Shown: positions 42,772-51,197 of the stretch, one piece after another
Layout: each line of letters opens with the position of its first letter
How positions within the stretch are numbered: the first letter of the stretch is position 1
DNA from: Mycolicibacterium aubagnense
GTDB lineage: Bacteria; Actinomycetota; Actinomycetes; Mycobacteriales; Mycobacteriaceae
Assembly (NCBI RefSeq): GCF_010730955.1
Contig: NZ_AP022577.1
Location: 3,968,001 to 4,032,000 of the forward strand
DNA: 64,000 nt
Direction of reading: 5' to 3'
Notes under the pieces: generated by a model
Told to the model about the DNA's origin: nothing
Databases searched by the model: none
Seen by the model: the letters and a program-made list of their open reading frames with translations, nothing else
Program-made: the position numbers and the translations under genes

Positions 42772-43911
42772 ATGACCGCGCCGCCGCCCAGTTTGGGCAC
42801 TGTCCTGCGAGAGTGGGGCACCATCGGGTGCATCGGTTTCGGCGGGCCGCCCACGCACATCAAGCTGCTGCGCAGCCTGTGTGTGGAGCGGCGCCGCTGG
42901 ATCGGTGCCACTGAGTTCGAGGACGCCATCGCGACCTGCAACCTGTTGCCGGGGCCGGCGTCGACGCAGCTGTCGATCTACTGCGCCTGGCGGGTACGTG
43001 GCCGGCTGGGTGCGCTGGTCGGTGGCGCCGCATTCATCATTCCGGGGCTGATAGTCATCCTCGGCCTGGCGGCGCTGTTCCTGTCCGGTGCGCCGCCGCG
43101 GTGGGTCCTGGCGGCCGGCGCCGGTGCGGGTGCCGCCGTGGCTGCTATCGCGGTGCATGCGGGGGCCGCGCTGATCCCCGCGAGCTGGCAGCGTCGCACC
43201 AGCGCCATCCGCTGGTCGGTGTACCTGGTGCTGGGAGCGGTCGCCGCGGCGGTGCTGGGTCCATGGCTGGTGGTGGTGCTGTTGGCCTGTGGCGTAATGG
43301 AATTGGTGCGGACGACGACGCTGCCCCGATCCGGTGCGCGCAGCATGCCGCTGCTGGCGTTCCACTCGCTGACGCTGGGCACATTGGGTTCGCTGTGCTG
43401 GGTGGCATTGAAAGTCGGGGCCCTGTCGTACGGCGGCGGCTTCGTCATCATTCCGCTCATGCAGGGTGACGCCGTCGACCAGTACCACTGGATGACCGGG
43501 CCGCAGTTCCTCAATGCCGTTGCGCTGGGCCAGATCACGCCCGGGCCGGTGGTGCAGACCGTCGCCGTCGTCGGCTATGCGGCTGCGGGACTGGTCGGCG
43601 GGGTGCTGGCGTCGGTGGTGGCGTTCAGTCCTTCGTTCCTGTTCATTCTGGTGGGTGCCAAGCACTTCGACCGGATTCGCGGCAACGGCTATGTGCGGGC
43701 GTTCCTCGACGGTGCGGGTCCGGCCGCCATCGGGGCGATCCTGGGTTCGGCGGTGCCGTTGGCCATGTCGATCAGCCGGCCCTGGCAATACGTGGTGCTG
43801 GCCGTTGCAGCGATCGCGGTATTCAGCCGGCTGAACGTCGTCGTCACGTTGCTGCTGGCCGCGGTGGCCGGCGTTGTGGCCACCGCATTCGGCTTACCGC
43901 TACCCAGCTGA
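42772..43911 (+). CDS. chrA: Chromate transporter, ChrA family
   Basis: A 379-residue polytopic membrane protein with two homologous CHR halves: N-terminal half (GTIGCIGFGGPPTHIKLLR, NLLPGPASTQLSIYCAW) and C-terminal half (LKVGALSYGGGFVIIPLMQGD, LGQITPGPVVQTVAVVGY). ChrA proteins export chromate by proton antiport. ATG 42772 with an AAGGTG ribosome site 7 nt upstream is better than an in-frame TTG at 42766. It stands before an arsenic-resistance cluster, convergent with arsR, so the two form a small metal(loid)-resistance island. Confidence 0.9.
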   Translation: MTAPPPSLGTVLREWGTIGCIGFGGPPTHIKLLRSLCVERRRWIGATEFEDAIATCNLLPGPASTQLSIYCAWRVRGRLGALVGGAAFIIPGLIVILGLAALFLSGAPPRWVLAAGAGAGAAVAAIAVHAGAALIPASWQRRTSAIRWSVYLVLGAVAAAVLGPWLVVVLLACGVMELVRTTTLPRSGARSMPLLAFHSLTLGTLGSLCWVALKVGALSYGGGFVIIPLMQGDAVDQYHWMTGPQFLNAVALGQITPGPVVQTVAVVGYAAAGLVGGVLASVVAFSPSFLFILVGAKHFDRIRGNGYVRAFLDGAGPAAIGAILGSAVPLAMSISRPWQYVVLAVAAIAVFSRLNVVVTLLLAAVAGVVATAFGLPLPS

Positions 43912-43917
43912 GCGCCG

Positions 43918-44271
43918 TCAGCAGCAATTCGGATCGAGTACCCGGCACAGCGCGGCGAGCGCGTCCCGCCGGGCGGTGTGGTGCACGTTCATGCCCTGCC
44001 GTTCGGAGGTGACGAAACCCGCCGCACGCAATTGTCCAAGGTGGTGACTGACCGTCGATTCGGCCAGGCCCACCGCGGCTGCGAGAGACCCGGTGGTGCT
44101 CGGCCCGGCGTCGGTGAACAGCAGTGACATCAACTTCACGCGCGCCGGGTCGGCAAGTGCCTTGAGTCGCATGGCCACATCGAGCGCGGCGTCGTCGTCG
44201 GTCGGGGTGGCGGCCACCGGTGCGCAGCACAGCGGCTCGGACATATCGATGACGGGCAGTGCCTTGGGCAT
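43918..44271 (-). CDS. arsR: ArsR/SmtB family arsenic-responsive repressor
   Basis: A 117-residue winged-helix protein (LKALADPARVKLMSLL, then STVSHHLGQLRAAGFV recognition helix and HHTARRDAL). The classical alpha-3 CVC metal motif is absent. Instead there is an N-terminal C15-C16 pair (the position used by C. glutamicum ArsR) and a C-terminal C109 and C116-C117. The third Cys (C55) of the C. glutamicum protein is missing, so the C-terminal Cys may complete the As(III) site (inference). ATG 44269-44271. It is divergent from the cadI-acr3-arsC operon, with a perfect inverted repeat and promoter between them. In-frame sequence upstream of the ATG is not homologous and is not included. Confidence 0.9.
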   Translation of the reverse strand: MPKALPVIDMSEPLCCAPVAATPTDDDAALDVAMRLKALADPARVKLMSLLFTDAGPSTTGSLAAAVGLAESTVSHHLGQLRAAGFVTSERQGMNVHHTARRDALAALCRVLDPNCC

Positions 44272-44293
44272 GACCCTGATGCTACGCCCTTTG

Positions 44294-44346
44294 TTGACAT
44301 ATATCGAAAAGGTGCGTAGAACGAGTGCATCTACATTTTCGATATA
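44294..44346 (+). promoter_or_regulatory. Promoter and ArsR operator of the arsenic operon
   Basis: TTGACA (44294-44299) and TAGAAC (44317-44322) form a good -35/-10 pair with 17-bp spacing toward the cadI gene. A perfect 11-bp inverted repeat TATATCGAAAA (44300-44310) and TTTTCGATATA (44336-44346) flanks the -10, with its left arm inside the spacer. Binding there would shut off the operon and, across the 99-bp divergent region, probably arsR too. Confidence 0.8.
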
Positions 44347-44370
44347 CGTCTCAAGCCCTAGGGGTAGGTC

Positions 44371-44802
44371 ATGTCCCGAACTCAGCTCGCCCTCAATGTC
44401 GACGACCTCGACGAGTCGATCACGTTCTACCGCAAGCTCTTTGGTGCCGAGCCGACGAAAGTCAAGCCCGGTTATGCCAACTTCGCGATCGCGGACCCGC
44501 CGCTCAAGCTGGTCTTGATCGAGAATCCGGGGCACGGTGGTTCGATCAATCACCTTGGCGTCGAGGTGGATTCCAGCGACGCCGTGCACTCGGAGATCGC
44601 CCGACTCACCGAGGCGGGGATGTTCACCGAAGAGGAGATCGGCACCACCTGCTGCTTCGCGACGCAGGACAAAGTGTGGGTGACCGGTCCGGGCGGGGAG
44701 CGCTGGGAGGTTTACACCGTGCTGGCCGACTCTGAGTACTTCGGTGACGGCCCCGGGGCCGACCAGCAGGGTGGCGGCGTGTGCTGCGGAACGGCGTCGT
44801 GA
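44371..44802 (+). CDS. CadI/ArsI-type vicinal-oxygen-chelate protein
   Basis: A 143-residue glyoxalase-fold protein very close in pattern to CadI (Rv2641) of M. tuberculosis and to ArsI organoarsenical C-As lyases. The vicinal Cys pair is C94-C95 (TTCCFATQDKVW), and Q5, H61 and E113 are candidate metal ligands (Gln/His/Glu as in ArsI). The tail has a further Cys pair (GVCCGTAS). ArsI cleaves methylarsonite; CadI is cadmium-induced. With arsR, acr3 and arsC around it, an arsenic role is more likely here. The start is ATG 44371. Its stop overlaps the ACR3 gene (GTGA). Confidence 0.9.
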   Translation: MSRTQLALNVDDLDESITFYRKLFGAEPTKVKPGYANFAIADPPLKLVLIENPGHGGSINHLGVEVDSSDAVHSEIARLTEAGMFTEEEIGTTCCFATQDKVWVTGPGGERWEVYTVLADSEYFGDGPGADQQGGGVCCGTAS

Positions 44803-45872
44803 CGCAGACCTCAAACGCCGGCCACCCGCCGGCGGCCTCCCGACTGTCGACCCTCGACCGGTACCTGCCCGCCTGGATCGGGCTGGCGATGGCTGCCGGC
44901 CTGTTGCTGGGCCGCTGGATATCCGGACTGGACACCGCGCTGGAAAAGGTTCAGATAGCTGGGATTTCACTGCCGATCGCACTTGGGCTGCTGGTCATGA
45001 TGTACCCGGTGCTGGCCAAAGTTCGCTATGACCGGCTCGACACCGTGACCTCCGACCGCAAGCTGCTGCTGTCTTCGCTCGTGCTGAACTGGGTGCTGGG
45101 GCCGGCGTTGATGTTCGCACTGGCCTGGCTGTTCTTGGCCGATCTCCCCGAGTATCGGACTGGACTGATCGTGGTGGGCCTGGCCCGGTGCATCGCCATG
45201 GTGATCATCTGGAACGACCTTGCCTGCGGTGACCGCGAAGCCGCGGCCGTCCTGGTGGCGCTCAACTCGGTGTTCCAGGTGCTGATGTTCGCGGTACTGG
45301 GATGGTTCTACCTTTCGGTGCTGCCGGGCTGGCTGCACCTGCCGCAGACCACGATCGCGACCTCGCCGTGGCAGATCGCCAAATCGGTTCTGATCTTCCT
45401 GGGCATTCCCTTGCTGGCCGGCTACCTGTCGCGCCGACTCGGCGAAAACGTCAAGGGGCGCAACTGGTACGAGTCGTCGTTCCTGCCCCGGATCGGTCCA
45501 TGGGCGCTCTACGGACTGCTGTTCACCATCGTGATTCTCTTTGCGCTGCAGGGACATCAGATTGCCACTCGGCCCTGGGACGTGGCGCGGATCGCGCTGC
45601 CGCTGCTGGCCTACTTCGCGATCATGTGGGGCGGCGGCTACGCGCTGGGCGCCGTTCTCGGCTTGGGCTATGAACGCACCACCACGCTGGCATTCACCGC
45701 GGCCGGCAACAACTTCGAACTTGCCATCGCCGTCGCCATCGCTACGTGGGGTGCAACCTCGGGGCAAGCGCTGGCCGGTGTCGTCGGACCGCTCATCGAA
45801 GTGCCCGTGCTGGTCGCGCTGGTCTATCTGTCGCTCGCACTGCGACCACGGTTGAGGAGCACTCCCGCATGA
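44799..45872 (+). CDS. ACR3-type arsenite efflux permease
   Basis: A 357-residue membrane protein with ten TM helices of the ACR3/BASS fold. The key Cys is C131 in GLARCIAMVIIWNDLACGD, a signature of ACR3. It exports As(III) using proton-motive force. GTG 44799-44801 overlaps the CadI stop and is the natural coupled start; a GTG at 44781 would add six residues inside CadI. Its stop overlaps arsC (ATGA). It is the pump of the cadI-acr3-arsC operon. Confidence 0.93.
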   Translation: MTQTSNAGHPPAASRLSTLDRYLPAWIGLAMAAGLLLGRWISGLDTALEKVQIAGISLPIALGLLVMMYPVLAKVRYDRLDTVTSDRKLLLSSLVLNWVLGPALMFALAWLFLADLPEYRTGLIVVGLARCIAMVIIWNDLACGDREAAAVLVALNSVFQVLMFAVLGWFYLSVLPGWLHLPQTTIATSPWQIAKSVLIFLGIPLLAGYLSRRLGENVKGRNWYESSFLPRIGPWALYGLLFTIVILFALQGHQIATRPWDVARIALPLLAYFAIMWGGGYALGAVLGLGYERTTTLAFTAAGNNFELAIAVAIATWGATSGQALAGVVGPLIEVPVLVALVYLSLALRPRLRSTPA

Positions 45873-46276
45873 GCGCCCAGCCGAGCGTCCTGTTCGTCTG
45901 CGTACACAATGCCGGCCGATCGCAGATGGCGGCTGCGCTGCTGACCGAGCTGTCCGGTGGTCGCGTCGAAGTGCGTTCTGCCGGAACGGCTCCCGCTGAC
46001 GCGCTCAACCCCGTTGCCGTCGCGGCCATGGCCGAACTCGGCATCGACATCATGGCCGCGGTGCCCAAGGTGCTCAGCGCGGACACGGTGCAGTCCAGTG
46101 ACGTGGTGATCACCATGGGCTGCGGCGACACCTGTCCGTATTTCCCCGGGGTGTCCTACCGCGACTGGAAACTCGATGACCCCGCAGGGCAGCCGATCGA
46201 GGCTGTGCGCGCCATCCGAGACGCGATCGCCGAACGGGTGAGAGAGCTCGTCGCCGAACTGATGCCCGGCGGGTAG
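45869..46276 (+). CDS. arsC: Arsenate reductase ArsC (LMW-PTP fold)
   Basis: A 135-residue protein of the low-molecular-weight phosphatase type. P-loop C11-VHNAG-R17-S (CX5R), and Cys C85 and C89 in MGCGDTCPYFPG, which form the thiol relay of thioredoxin-coupled ArsC (C10/C82/C89 type). Reduces As(V) to As(III) for ACR3. The presence of all three Cys favours thioredoxin over the mycothiol-only route, though the latter cannot be excluded. ATG 45869 overlaps the ACR3 stop. It is convergent with the HNH protein gene, 5 bp between stops. Confidence 0.93.
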   Translation: MSAQPSVLFVCVHNAGRSQMAAALLTELSGGRVEVRSAGTAPADALNPVAVAAMAELGIDIMAAVPKVLSADTVQSSDVVITMGCGDTCPYFPGVSYRDWKLDDPAGQPIEAVRAIRDAIAERVRELVAELMPGG

Positions 46277-46281
46277 CCGAC

Positions 46282-47538
46282 TCAGTTGGTCGACGGTGTC
46301 GGCGGCGGTTCAAAGGGTTGGTACCACCACCATTGGGCGCGTTCGCCGGTGGGTCCGGGGCAGGGTGGGACATCCGGTGTCGGTGTGGTGGGTGGTCGGG
46401 CCAGGGATCGGTTGGTCAGGGGTTGTCCCGCTGGGTCGGTGACGACGAGCTGGTCGGCGGGCCCGGTGATGGTGATGCCGCCCTTGTGGTGCAGGCGGTG
46501 ATGGAACGGGCAGACCAGTACCAGGTTGTGCAGTTCGGTGACCCCGCCGTCCTCCCAATGGATGACGTGGTGGGCGTGCAGGCCCCGGGTGGCGCCACAA
46601 CCGGGCACCACGCAGCAGCGGTCGCGATGTTCCAACGCCCGGCGCAGCCGGCGACTGATGGTGCGGGTCGTGCGCCCGGCGCCGATCGGCTGACCGTGCC
46701 GCTGCAACCACACCTCACAGGTTGCGTCGCACAACAGCAATCTGCGTTCATCATCGGTCAGTGCCGGTCCCACATGCTGTGCGGCTGTGTGCTGTTCGAT
46801 GTCGAGGTGCACCACCACGGTGGTGTGGTGACCGTGTGGACGACGTTCCACGTCGGCGTCCCAGCCGGCCTCGACCAGGCTCATGAACGCATCGACCTGG
46901 TTCGGGAACGGGGGCACCCCTTCCGGCACCGAATCGCCGGACTCTTCGTGGTCGCGTTGGTAGTCCGCGACCAACGCATCCTGGTGCGAGGCCAGAGCCG
47001 CGTCGACTTTCGCGGCTTCCAGCTTCGGCAGCCGGATCTTGTAGGTGGTGGACCCGTCGTCGTGCGTGGTTTTGGTGATCGATCGCGGCGGTTCGGGCTT
47101 GGGTTCGGGGTCCGGGCGCGGTTCCAGGCTCACGGCTTTACGCAGTTGGGTGACGGTGGCGCTGGCCGCGAACTGCGCGTAATGCTCATCAGCCCCCTCG
47201 GCCGCATGCTCGGCCACCACGCCGACCTGATCCAGCGACAACCGGCCCTCACACATCGCCTCGGCGCACCGCGGGAACTCCTCGACCCGGTGCGCGACCG
47301 CGACCATGACTTCCGCATTACGCGGCGACACCCCGGTTTTCCACGCCACCAGCGACGTGATCGACTTCGCGCCGGTGGCGCCCCAGAGCCCGTCGCGGTC
47401 GATCTCGGCGACGATCTCCACCAGGCGTCCGTCGATCGCGTTGCGCTGACCGGTCAACTCCCCGATCTCGGCGAAGAACGCATCGAGACGCTCGCACGGC
47501 GACCCGTCAACATCGGAAGCCGTTGCGGTGCTGGACAT
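46282..47538 (-). CDS. HNH endonuclease-domain protein, DUF222/13E12 repeat family
   Basis: A 418-residue protein of the multi-copy mycobacterial 13E12 group. DUF222 region: residues about 15-280 (ITSLVAWKTGVSPRNAEVMV, GRLSLDQVGVVAEHA). C-terminal HNH: CCVVPGCGATRGLHAHHVIHWEDGG, then HNLVLVCPFHHRLHHKG, with the His-His and Cys pairs expected for a zinc-bound ββα-metal nuclease. A Pro-rich tail follows. Members are repeated across mycobacterial genomes and can promote recombination; enzymatic activity has not been established to my knowledge. The start is ATG 47536-47538. Confidence 0.9.
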   Translation of the reverse strand: MSSTATASDVDGSPCERLDAFFAEIGELTGQRNAIDGRLVEIVAEIDRDGLWGATGAKSITSLVAWKTGVSPRNAEVMVAVAHRVEEFPRCAEAMCEGRLSLDQVGVVAEHAAEGADEHYAQFAASATVTQLRKAVSLEPRPDPEPKPEPPRSITKTTHDDGSTTYKIRLPKLEAAKVDAALASHQDALVADYQRDHEESGDSVPEGVPPFPNQVDAFMSLVEAGWDADVERRPHGHHTTVVVHLDIEQHTAAQHVGPALTDDERRLLLCDATCEVWLQRHGQPIGAGRTTRTISRRLRRALEHRDRCCVVPGCGATRGLHAHHVIHWEDGGVTELHNLVLVCPFHHRLHHKGGITITGPADQLVVTDPAGQPLTNRSLARPPTTPTPDVPPCPGPTGERAQWWWYQPFEPPPTPSTN

Positions 47539-47605
47539 GACACCATCAAAGCAGAAGGGTACGACAAGTTTGATCGCCGACGATTCGCCGACCGGGCAGA
47601 TAGTC

Positions 47606-48142
47606 CTAGACCAGGCTCCCGAGATGCGCCTGCGACTCGATCAGCCCTTCGTCGCTGGGCGCGCGGCCTTCGCCGAACACGCGCCGTTGTTGCCTGGCGC
47701 GCAGATCATGGTGTGCGTCAGCGGGTTTGGCATAGCCGTAGCGGCTGCGTGCCTGCTCGGGGGTGAGGACCTCGTCGGAGATCGGCGCCACGCCCAAGAT
47801 GTACGGCGCGGCCACCGGGGCCAGCGACGGTGCGATCAGTTGCGCCACAGCCAGTTTCAGTCGCGGGCTCCGATCAGCGATGCCGTAGGCGAGCTTGAGT
47901 ACTGGACGCACCGCGATGTCGACGGCTCGCGGCTGGTCGAAGCCGCTGAGCTTGCGCATCCATCGGGGCATGGTCGCAATTGCTCCGGCGCGCAGGAACC
48001 AGTTGACGACTTCTACCGTCGGTCGCAACGGCAGCGGCGCCGGGGGGAGTACCACCTTGGCGTTGAGCAGGTGGTCCATCATGTGGCGAGCGGCCTCGCT
48101 GACCGCCAGATGCGGGCGCATCTGGTCGAAGTACGCACGCAC
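47606..48142 (-). pseudogene. Truncated MpaB/DUF2236-type oxygenase (C-terminal part)
   Basis: 178 codons matching the C-terminal half of the DUF2236 (MpaB/rubber-oxygenase-like, heme-binding) family: YFDQMRPHLAVSEAARHMMDH, PAPLPLRPTVEVVNWFLRAG, PRWMRKLSGFDQPRA. Family members are usually near 280-400 residues; the N-terminal half with the expected heme-ligand region is missing. In-frame codons continue upstream (ending HHALEAVR before the GTG) but run into the stop codon of the neighbouring secreted-protein gene at 48221. The other two frames upstream show no N-terminal remnant. It is therefore a remnant left by a deletion, or an unusually short paralogue. Confidence 0.6.
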
Positions 48143-48220
48143 GCGAACCGCTTCGAGCGCATGGTGCGTACGGTGCGGGACCTGGCCGGCCGCTACGAGA
48201 TGACGCCGTAGCCTGACGAC

Positions 48221-48715
48221 TCAGTCGAGCCGGGTCCAGAGGCAGTACCCGGAGAACTCGACGGAGGACGCCGTGGGGGCGACGTCGAAGTGCAGTGTCT
48301 GGTCCGGCGCACCGTCGGTCACCACGGGCGCGCCGACCACGCCGGCACTGATCACCGCGCGCTGCTCGACGCGGCACCGGTTGCCTGGGGCCAGCGGGGT
48401 TCCACTCCACGTGCCGGACAACAGGTTCGGATTGCGCATGCCCTGACCGTGCAACGCGATGGCGGGGCCGGTGCTCCACCACCGGTCGCTGGGTTCGGCG
48501 GGTAGTGCGACCGCCTGCCAGTGCCCTTCGTGGCACTGCAGCGGAGTGTTGGCTCCCGACGCGGGGGCCGGCGTCGTCGGCATAGTGGTGGCCTCGTCGG
48601 CCGTCGGCGGGCACAGCTGATCCTGTTGTGGTGCAACGGGATCAGCCGAAGACAGCGGCGCCACCACGGTCGCCAACGCCACTGCGGCGGCAGTCAGGAC
48701 GGTCGTGCGAATCAC
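48221..48715 (-). CDS. Hypothetical secreted protein
   Basis: A 164-residue protein with a signal peptide (residues 1-24, MIRTTVLTAAAVALATVVAPLSS, cleavage near SSA). The mature part has Cys at QLCPP, LQCHEG, NRCRVE and YCLWTR, so two disulfides are likely. No recognised domain. GTG 48713-48715 lies 2 bp after the stop of the DUF4185 gene, so the two are probably cotranscribed. The shared export route and spacing suggest a linked envelope function, which is not otherwise supported. Confidence 0.68.
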   Translation of the reverse strand: MIRTTVLTAAAVALATVVAPLSSADPVAPQQDQLCPPTADEATTMPTTPAPASGANTPLQCHEGHWQAVALPAEPSDRWWSTGPAIALHGQGMRNPNLLSGTWSGTPLAPGNRCRVEQRAVISAGVVGAPVVTDGAPDQTLHFDVAPTASSVEFSGYCLWTRLD

Positions 48716-48717
48716 GG

Positions 48718-50730
48718 CTACACCTTGGTGAGATCGGTCTTCATCAGCATGACGTTGTATTCACTCCACAATGACAGGTTCCAGTACAGATCGGTGCCAG
48801 TGCCCAGGGTCGACGGCGACCACGGGTCCATCATGGGGGCGTAGATGCCGCCGTTCTGTTGTGGCATCAGCACTTTGGCCTGAGACCACGTGCCCTGCGG
48901 AGTATCCGACGTGCTCATCACGACGTTGTTGAACTGGTCGGCGTAGAGGGTCACGTATTTGTTCAGGGTCTTGTTGTACTGGACGGACATCTCGCCGACG
49001 TTGTTGCCCGCCTGGGCGATTCCGCACGCACCGGTGCTCTGGCCGAAGACGGGGGTGGCCATCGACGGGTCGTTGTACCAGCCGGCACTGACGGCACCGA
49101 GGCCGAAGAACCAGCCGGGGTTGCCCTTGTTGTAGTACTGGTACTTCGATGCGTCCAGGATGTTGGCTTCCGTCACGCGTGACACGTAAGCCGCGCCGCC
49201 GCGACCGTTCGGCGTGCCGTATGAGTAGACGTAGCCATCACCGGGACGCAGCAGCGCTGCCTGCTGGAAATTGGCGTTACCGCCCCAGTTCTGCCGCACG
49301 CTCTGCGGCGCGATGGTCCAGTTCTCCCCGTTGTCGGTCGAGTACGCCATCGCCGAGTAATTGGTCGTCCATTGACCCGGGGCGCCCCACTGCTTGACTG
49401 ACATGAAGCTCAGGTACTGCGTGGCGCCGAATTGGGTGCCCGGTGTCGGCACCGAGATGCCTGACGTCGGGATCAGCGTCACGCCAGAGGGCAGTCCGGG
49501 CGGCAAGTTGGCGGGCAGGATGATCTGGCGTGCCGTTGTCGGTGAGGACAGCGGAGTTCCGCCGAACATGTTGCCGTTGAACCACTGGCCGTCCGGGATC
49601 GAGATGCCTTTGGAGAGGTCGGTGTTCGAGGTGCGGAACAGGATGTTGTTCAGCCAGTTGCCGGTCATGTTGGGGCCGCTGAAGGTGTCACCGAATGCCA
49701 TCAACACCTGATGCTCGTCGATCGGTGTGCTCGGATTATCGGGGATTCCGTTGTCCCACATGGTGCCGACGTCGGTACCCCAGACACCGAAGCGGGAATA
49801 GGTGTTGTTGGGAGCGAAGTTTCCGGTGACCCAGTTGACGAAGCTCGTCGACGCGCTGATCTGCTGACCAGGGGTCGGGAAGGCTGGTTGTGGGTTGCTC
49901 ACGGTCGCGGCAGCCACGACCGCGGTGGCGGTCAGTGGCTGGCTCGTGGTGACCAAAGCGGCCGCGGCGTTCTGCGGCTTGATCGCTGACAGTAGGTTGT
50001 CGAATTCTCGACGGGCGAAGGCCAGCACGGTCCAGGCCAGGGTCGGCTGGGCCGGGCTGCCGTTCGGATTGAAGGCCCAATTCAGCACGCCGGCAACGGC
50101 ATTCACGACGGCGGCCACCGGGTTCAGTGCCGTGACGGTCGGAGCGGTGACGGTCGGGGTGATCACGTTCGTCGTCGCGGCGACAGGCGTCGGCGAGGTG
50201 GTGACCGCGCTGGTGGTGATCTTCAAGGCAGTCGGTGCGACGGCGGCCACGCTGATCGGGGTGGGTGTCGTGGTCTGTTGGGTGGCGAGCGGCGTGCTGG
50301 GTGGGCTCAGCCGTGGTGTTTGCGGCGTGTTCGGGGCCGTGGCGGTCGGTGCGGCGGTTTTGGTATTGGCGTTCTTCGGCCGGTTCGCGCGGTCGCGGTT
50401 CGTGGTCGGCAGCTTGTCCGTCGTGGTCTCGGCCGTGGTTTCCGATGTGGGGTCGGTCTTGGGCTCGGCCGCGCTGTCGGTAGACGGCGCCGCGGTCTTG
50501 TCGTCGTCCTTCTTGGGCTTCGACTTGTCGCGGCGAGGTTTGGTGGGTGTCCCCGAAGTACCGGATGCACCGGCTTTTTCGCCTGTCGAGGAGGTCGCCG
50601 CTGGGCCGGCGGGTGTTCCGGTGTCGGTCTGGTCGGCCCACGCGACGCCCTGCCCGGATACGATCGCGGTTCCGATACTGAGTGCGAAGGCGAGCCGACC
50701 GGCCCGGCCGACATATCTGGTGGCGCCCAT
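48718..50730 (-). CDS. Secreted DUF4185 protein (GH183-type D-arabinanase candidate)
   Basis: A 670-residue exported protein. Signal peptide: residues 1-32, cleaved near AWA. A low-complexity Thr/Pro/Lys/Ala stretch follows (about 35-190), then a linker helix region (about 200-300) and the C-terminal DUF4185 domain (about 310-670; SRFGVWGTDVGTMWDN, VLMAFGDTFSGPN, SAMAYSTDNGENWT). The DUF4185 family was reported as GH183, endo-acting D-arabinanases that cut the arabinan of mycobacterial arabinogalactan and LAM; activity here is inferred. ATG 50728-50730 is preceded by GGGGAGG. The frame is open far upstream, but only the part from this ATG has the signal peptide. Confidence 0.82.
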   Translation of the reverse strand: MGATRYVGRAGRLAFALSIGTAIVSGQGVAWADQTDTGTPAGPAATSSTGEKAGASGTSGTPTKPRRDKSKPKKDDDKTAAPSTDSAAEPKTDPTSETTAETTTDKLPTTNRDRANRPKNANTKTAAPTATAPNTPQTPRLSPPSTPLATQQTTTPTPISVAAVAPTALKITTSAVTTSPTPVAATTNVITPTVTAPTVTALNPVAAVVNAVAGVLNWAFNPNGSPAQPTLAWTVLAFARREFDNLLSAIKPQNAAAALVTTSQPLTATAVVAAATVSNPQPAFPTPGQQISASTSFVNWVTGNFAPNNTYSRFGVWGTDVGTMWDNGIPDNPSTPIDEHQVLMAFGDTFSGPNMTGNWLNNILFRTSNTDLSKGISIPDGQWFNGNMFGGTPLSSPTTARQIILPANLPPGLPSGVTLIPTSGISVPTPGTQFGATQYLSFMSVKQWGAPGQWTTNYSAMAYSTDNGENWTIAPQSVRQNWGGNANFQQAALLRPGDGYVYSYGTPNGRGGAAYVSRVTEANILDASKYQYYNKGNPGWFFGLGAVSAGWYNDPSMATPVFGQSTGACGIAQAGNNVGEMSVQYNKTLNKYVTLYADQFNNVVMSTSDTPQGTWSQAKVLMPQQNGGIYAPMMDPWSPSTLGTGTDLYWNLSLWSEYNVMLMKTDLTKV

Positions 50731-50825
50731 GGTGCCTCCCCTGTTACTCCAGCTAACTAACCTATGGAACAACATCGGCGCGCGCCGCGGAAGCGTTTCG
50801 GCAGGTTGTTGTTGTTCCGATACCG

Positions 50826-51191
50826 TCAGTTGGTCAGGCCGGCCTCGCGCAGCGCATCCTCGTACAACTCGATGGCGTGGTCGATGCCCCGATCGACCCA
50901 GCTGTCGACGAACGCCACCCGGCCCGCGACCAGCTGGATGCCAGTGGCCCAGCGTTCGAAATCCCCGGTGCGACGCAGGATGTCGATCTGCACGCGCGTG
51001 CCCTTGATGTGGACGAAGCCGCCCAACTCCGTGGTCTGCGGTCGCAGGATCGTGATGTCGAACTCCTCGATCCGGCCGTCGTCGACGAGTGCCTGCAGGT
51101 AGCCGCGAGCATTGCGCAGGGCGGCGAGGGCTTGGAGTTCGCGGCCCTGGGTGGGCAGGCCCCAGGCGATCCAGATTCCGGTCTCGGACAT
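50826..51191 (-). CDS. Hypothetical protein
   Basis: A 121-residue soluble protein with no signal peptide or TM segment. It begins MSETGIWIAWGLPTQGRE and has alternating strand/helix character (FDITILRPQTTELGGFVHIKG, TRVQIDILRRTGDFERW), with conserved Trp and Arg residues. The family is not recognised. It lies 6 bp downstream of the ThrE-type exporter gene on the same strand, so it is probably cotranscribed with it. The start is ATG 51189-51191. Confidence 0.7.
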   Translation of the reverse strand: MSETGIWIAWGLPTQGRELQALAALRNARGYLQALVDDGRIEEFDITILRPQTTELGGFVHIKGTRVQIDILRRTGDFERWATGIQLVAGRVAFVDSWVDRGIDHAIELYEDALREAGLTN

Positions 51192-51197
51192 GGCGCT

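Noticed and set aside
43918..44982. Extending the ArsR-family protein upstream to a 354-codon frame
   Set aside because: The upstream part is antisense to cadI and the ACR3 gene and unlike any ArsR. ATG 44271 gives the normal 117-residue protein.
46282..47538. Insertion sequence or active homing element
   Set aside because: DUF222/HNH proteins of the 13E12 group are repeated genes, but no terminal inverted repeats, transposase motif or target duplication was seen.
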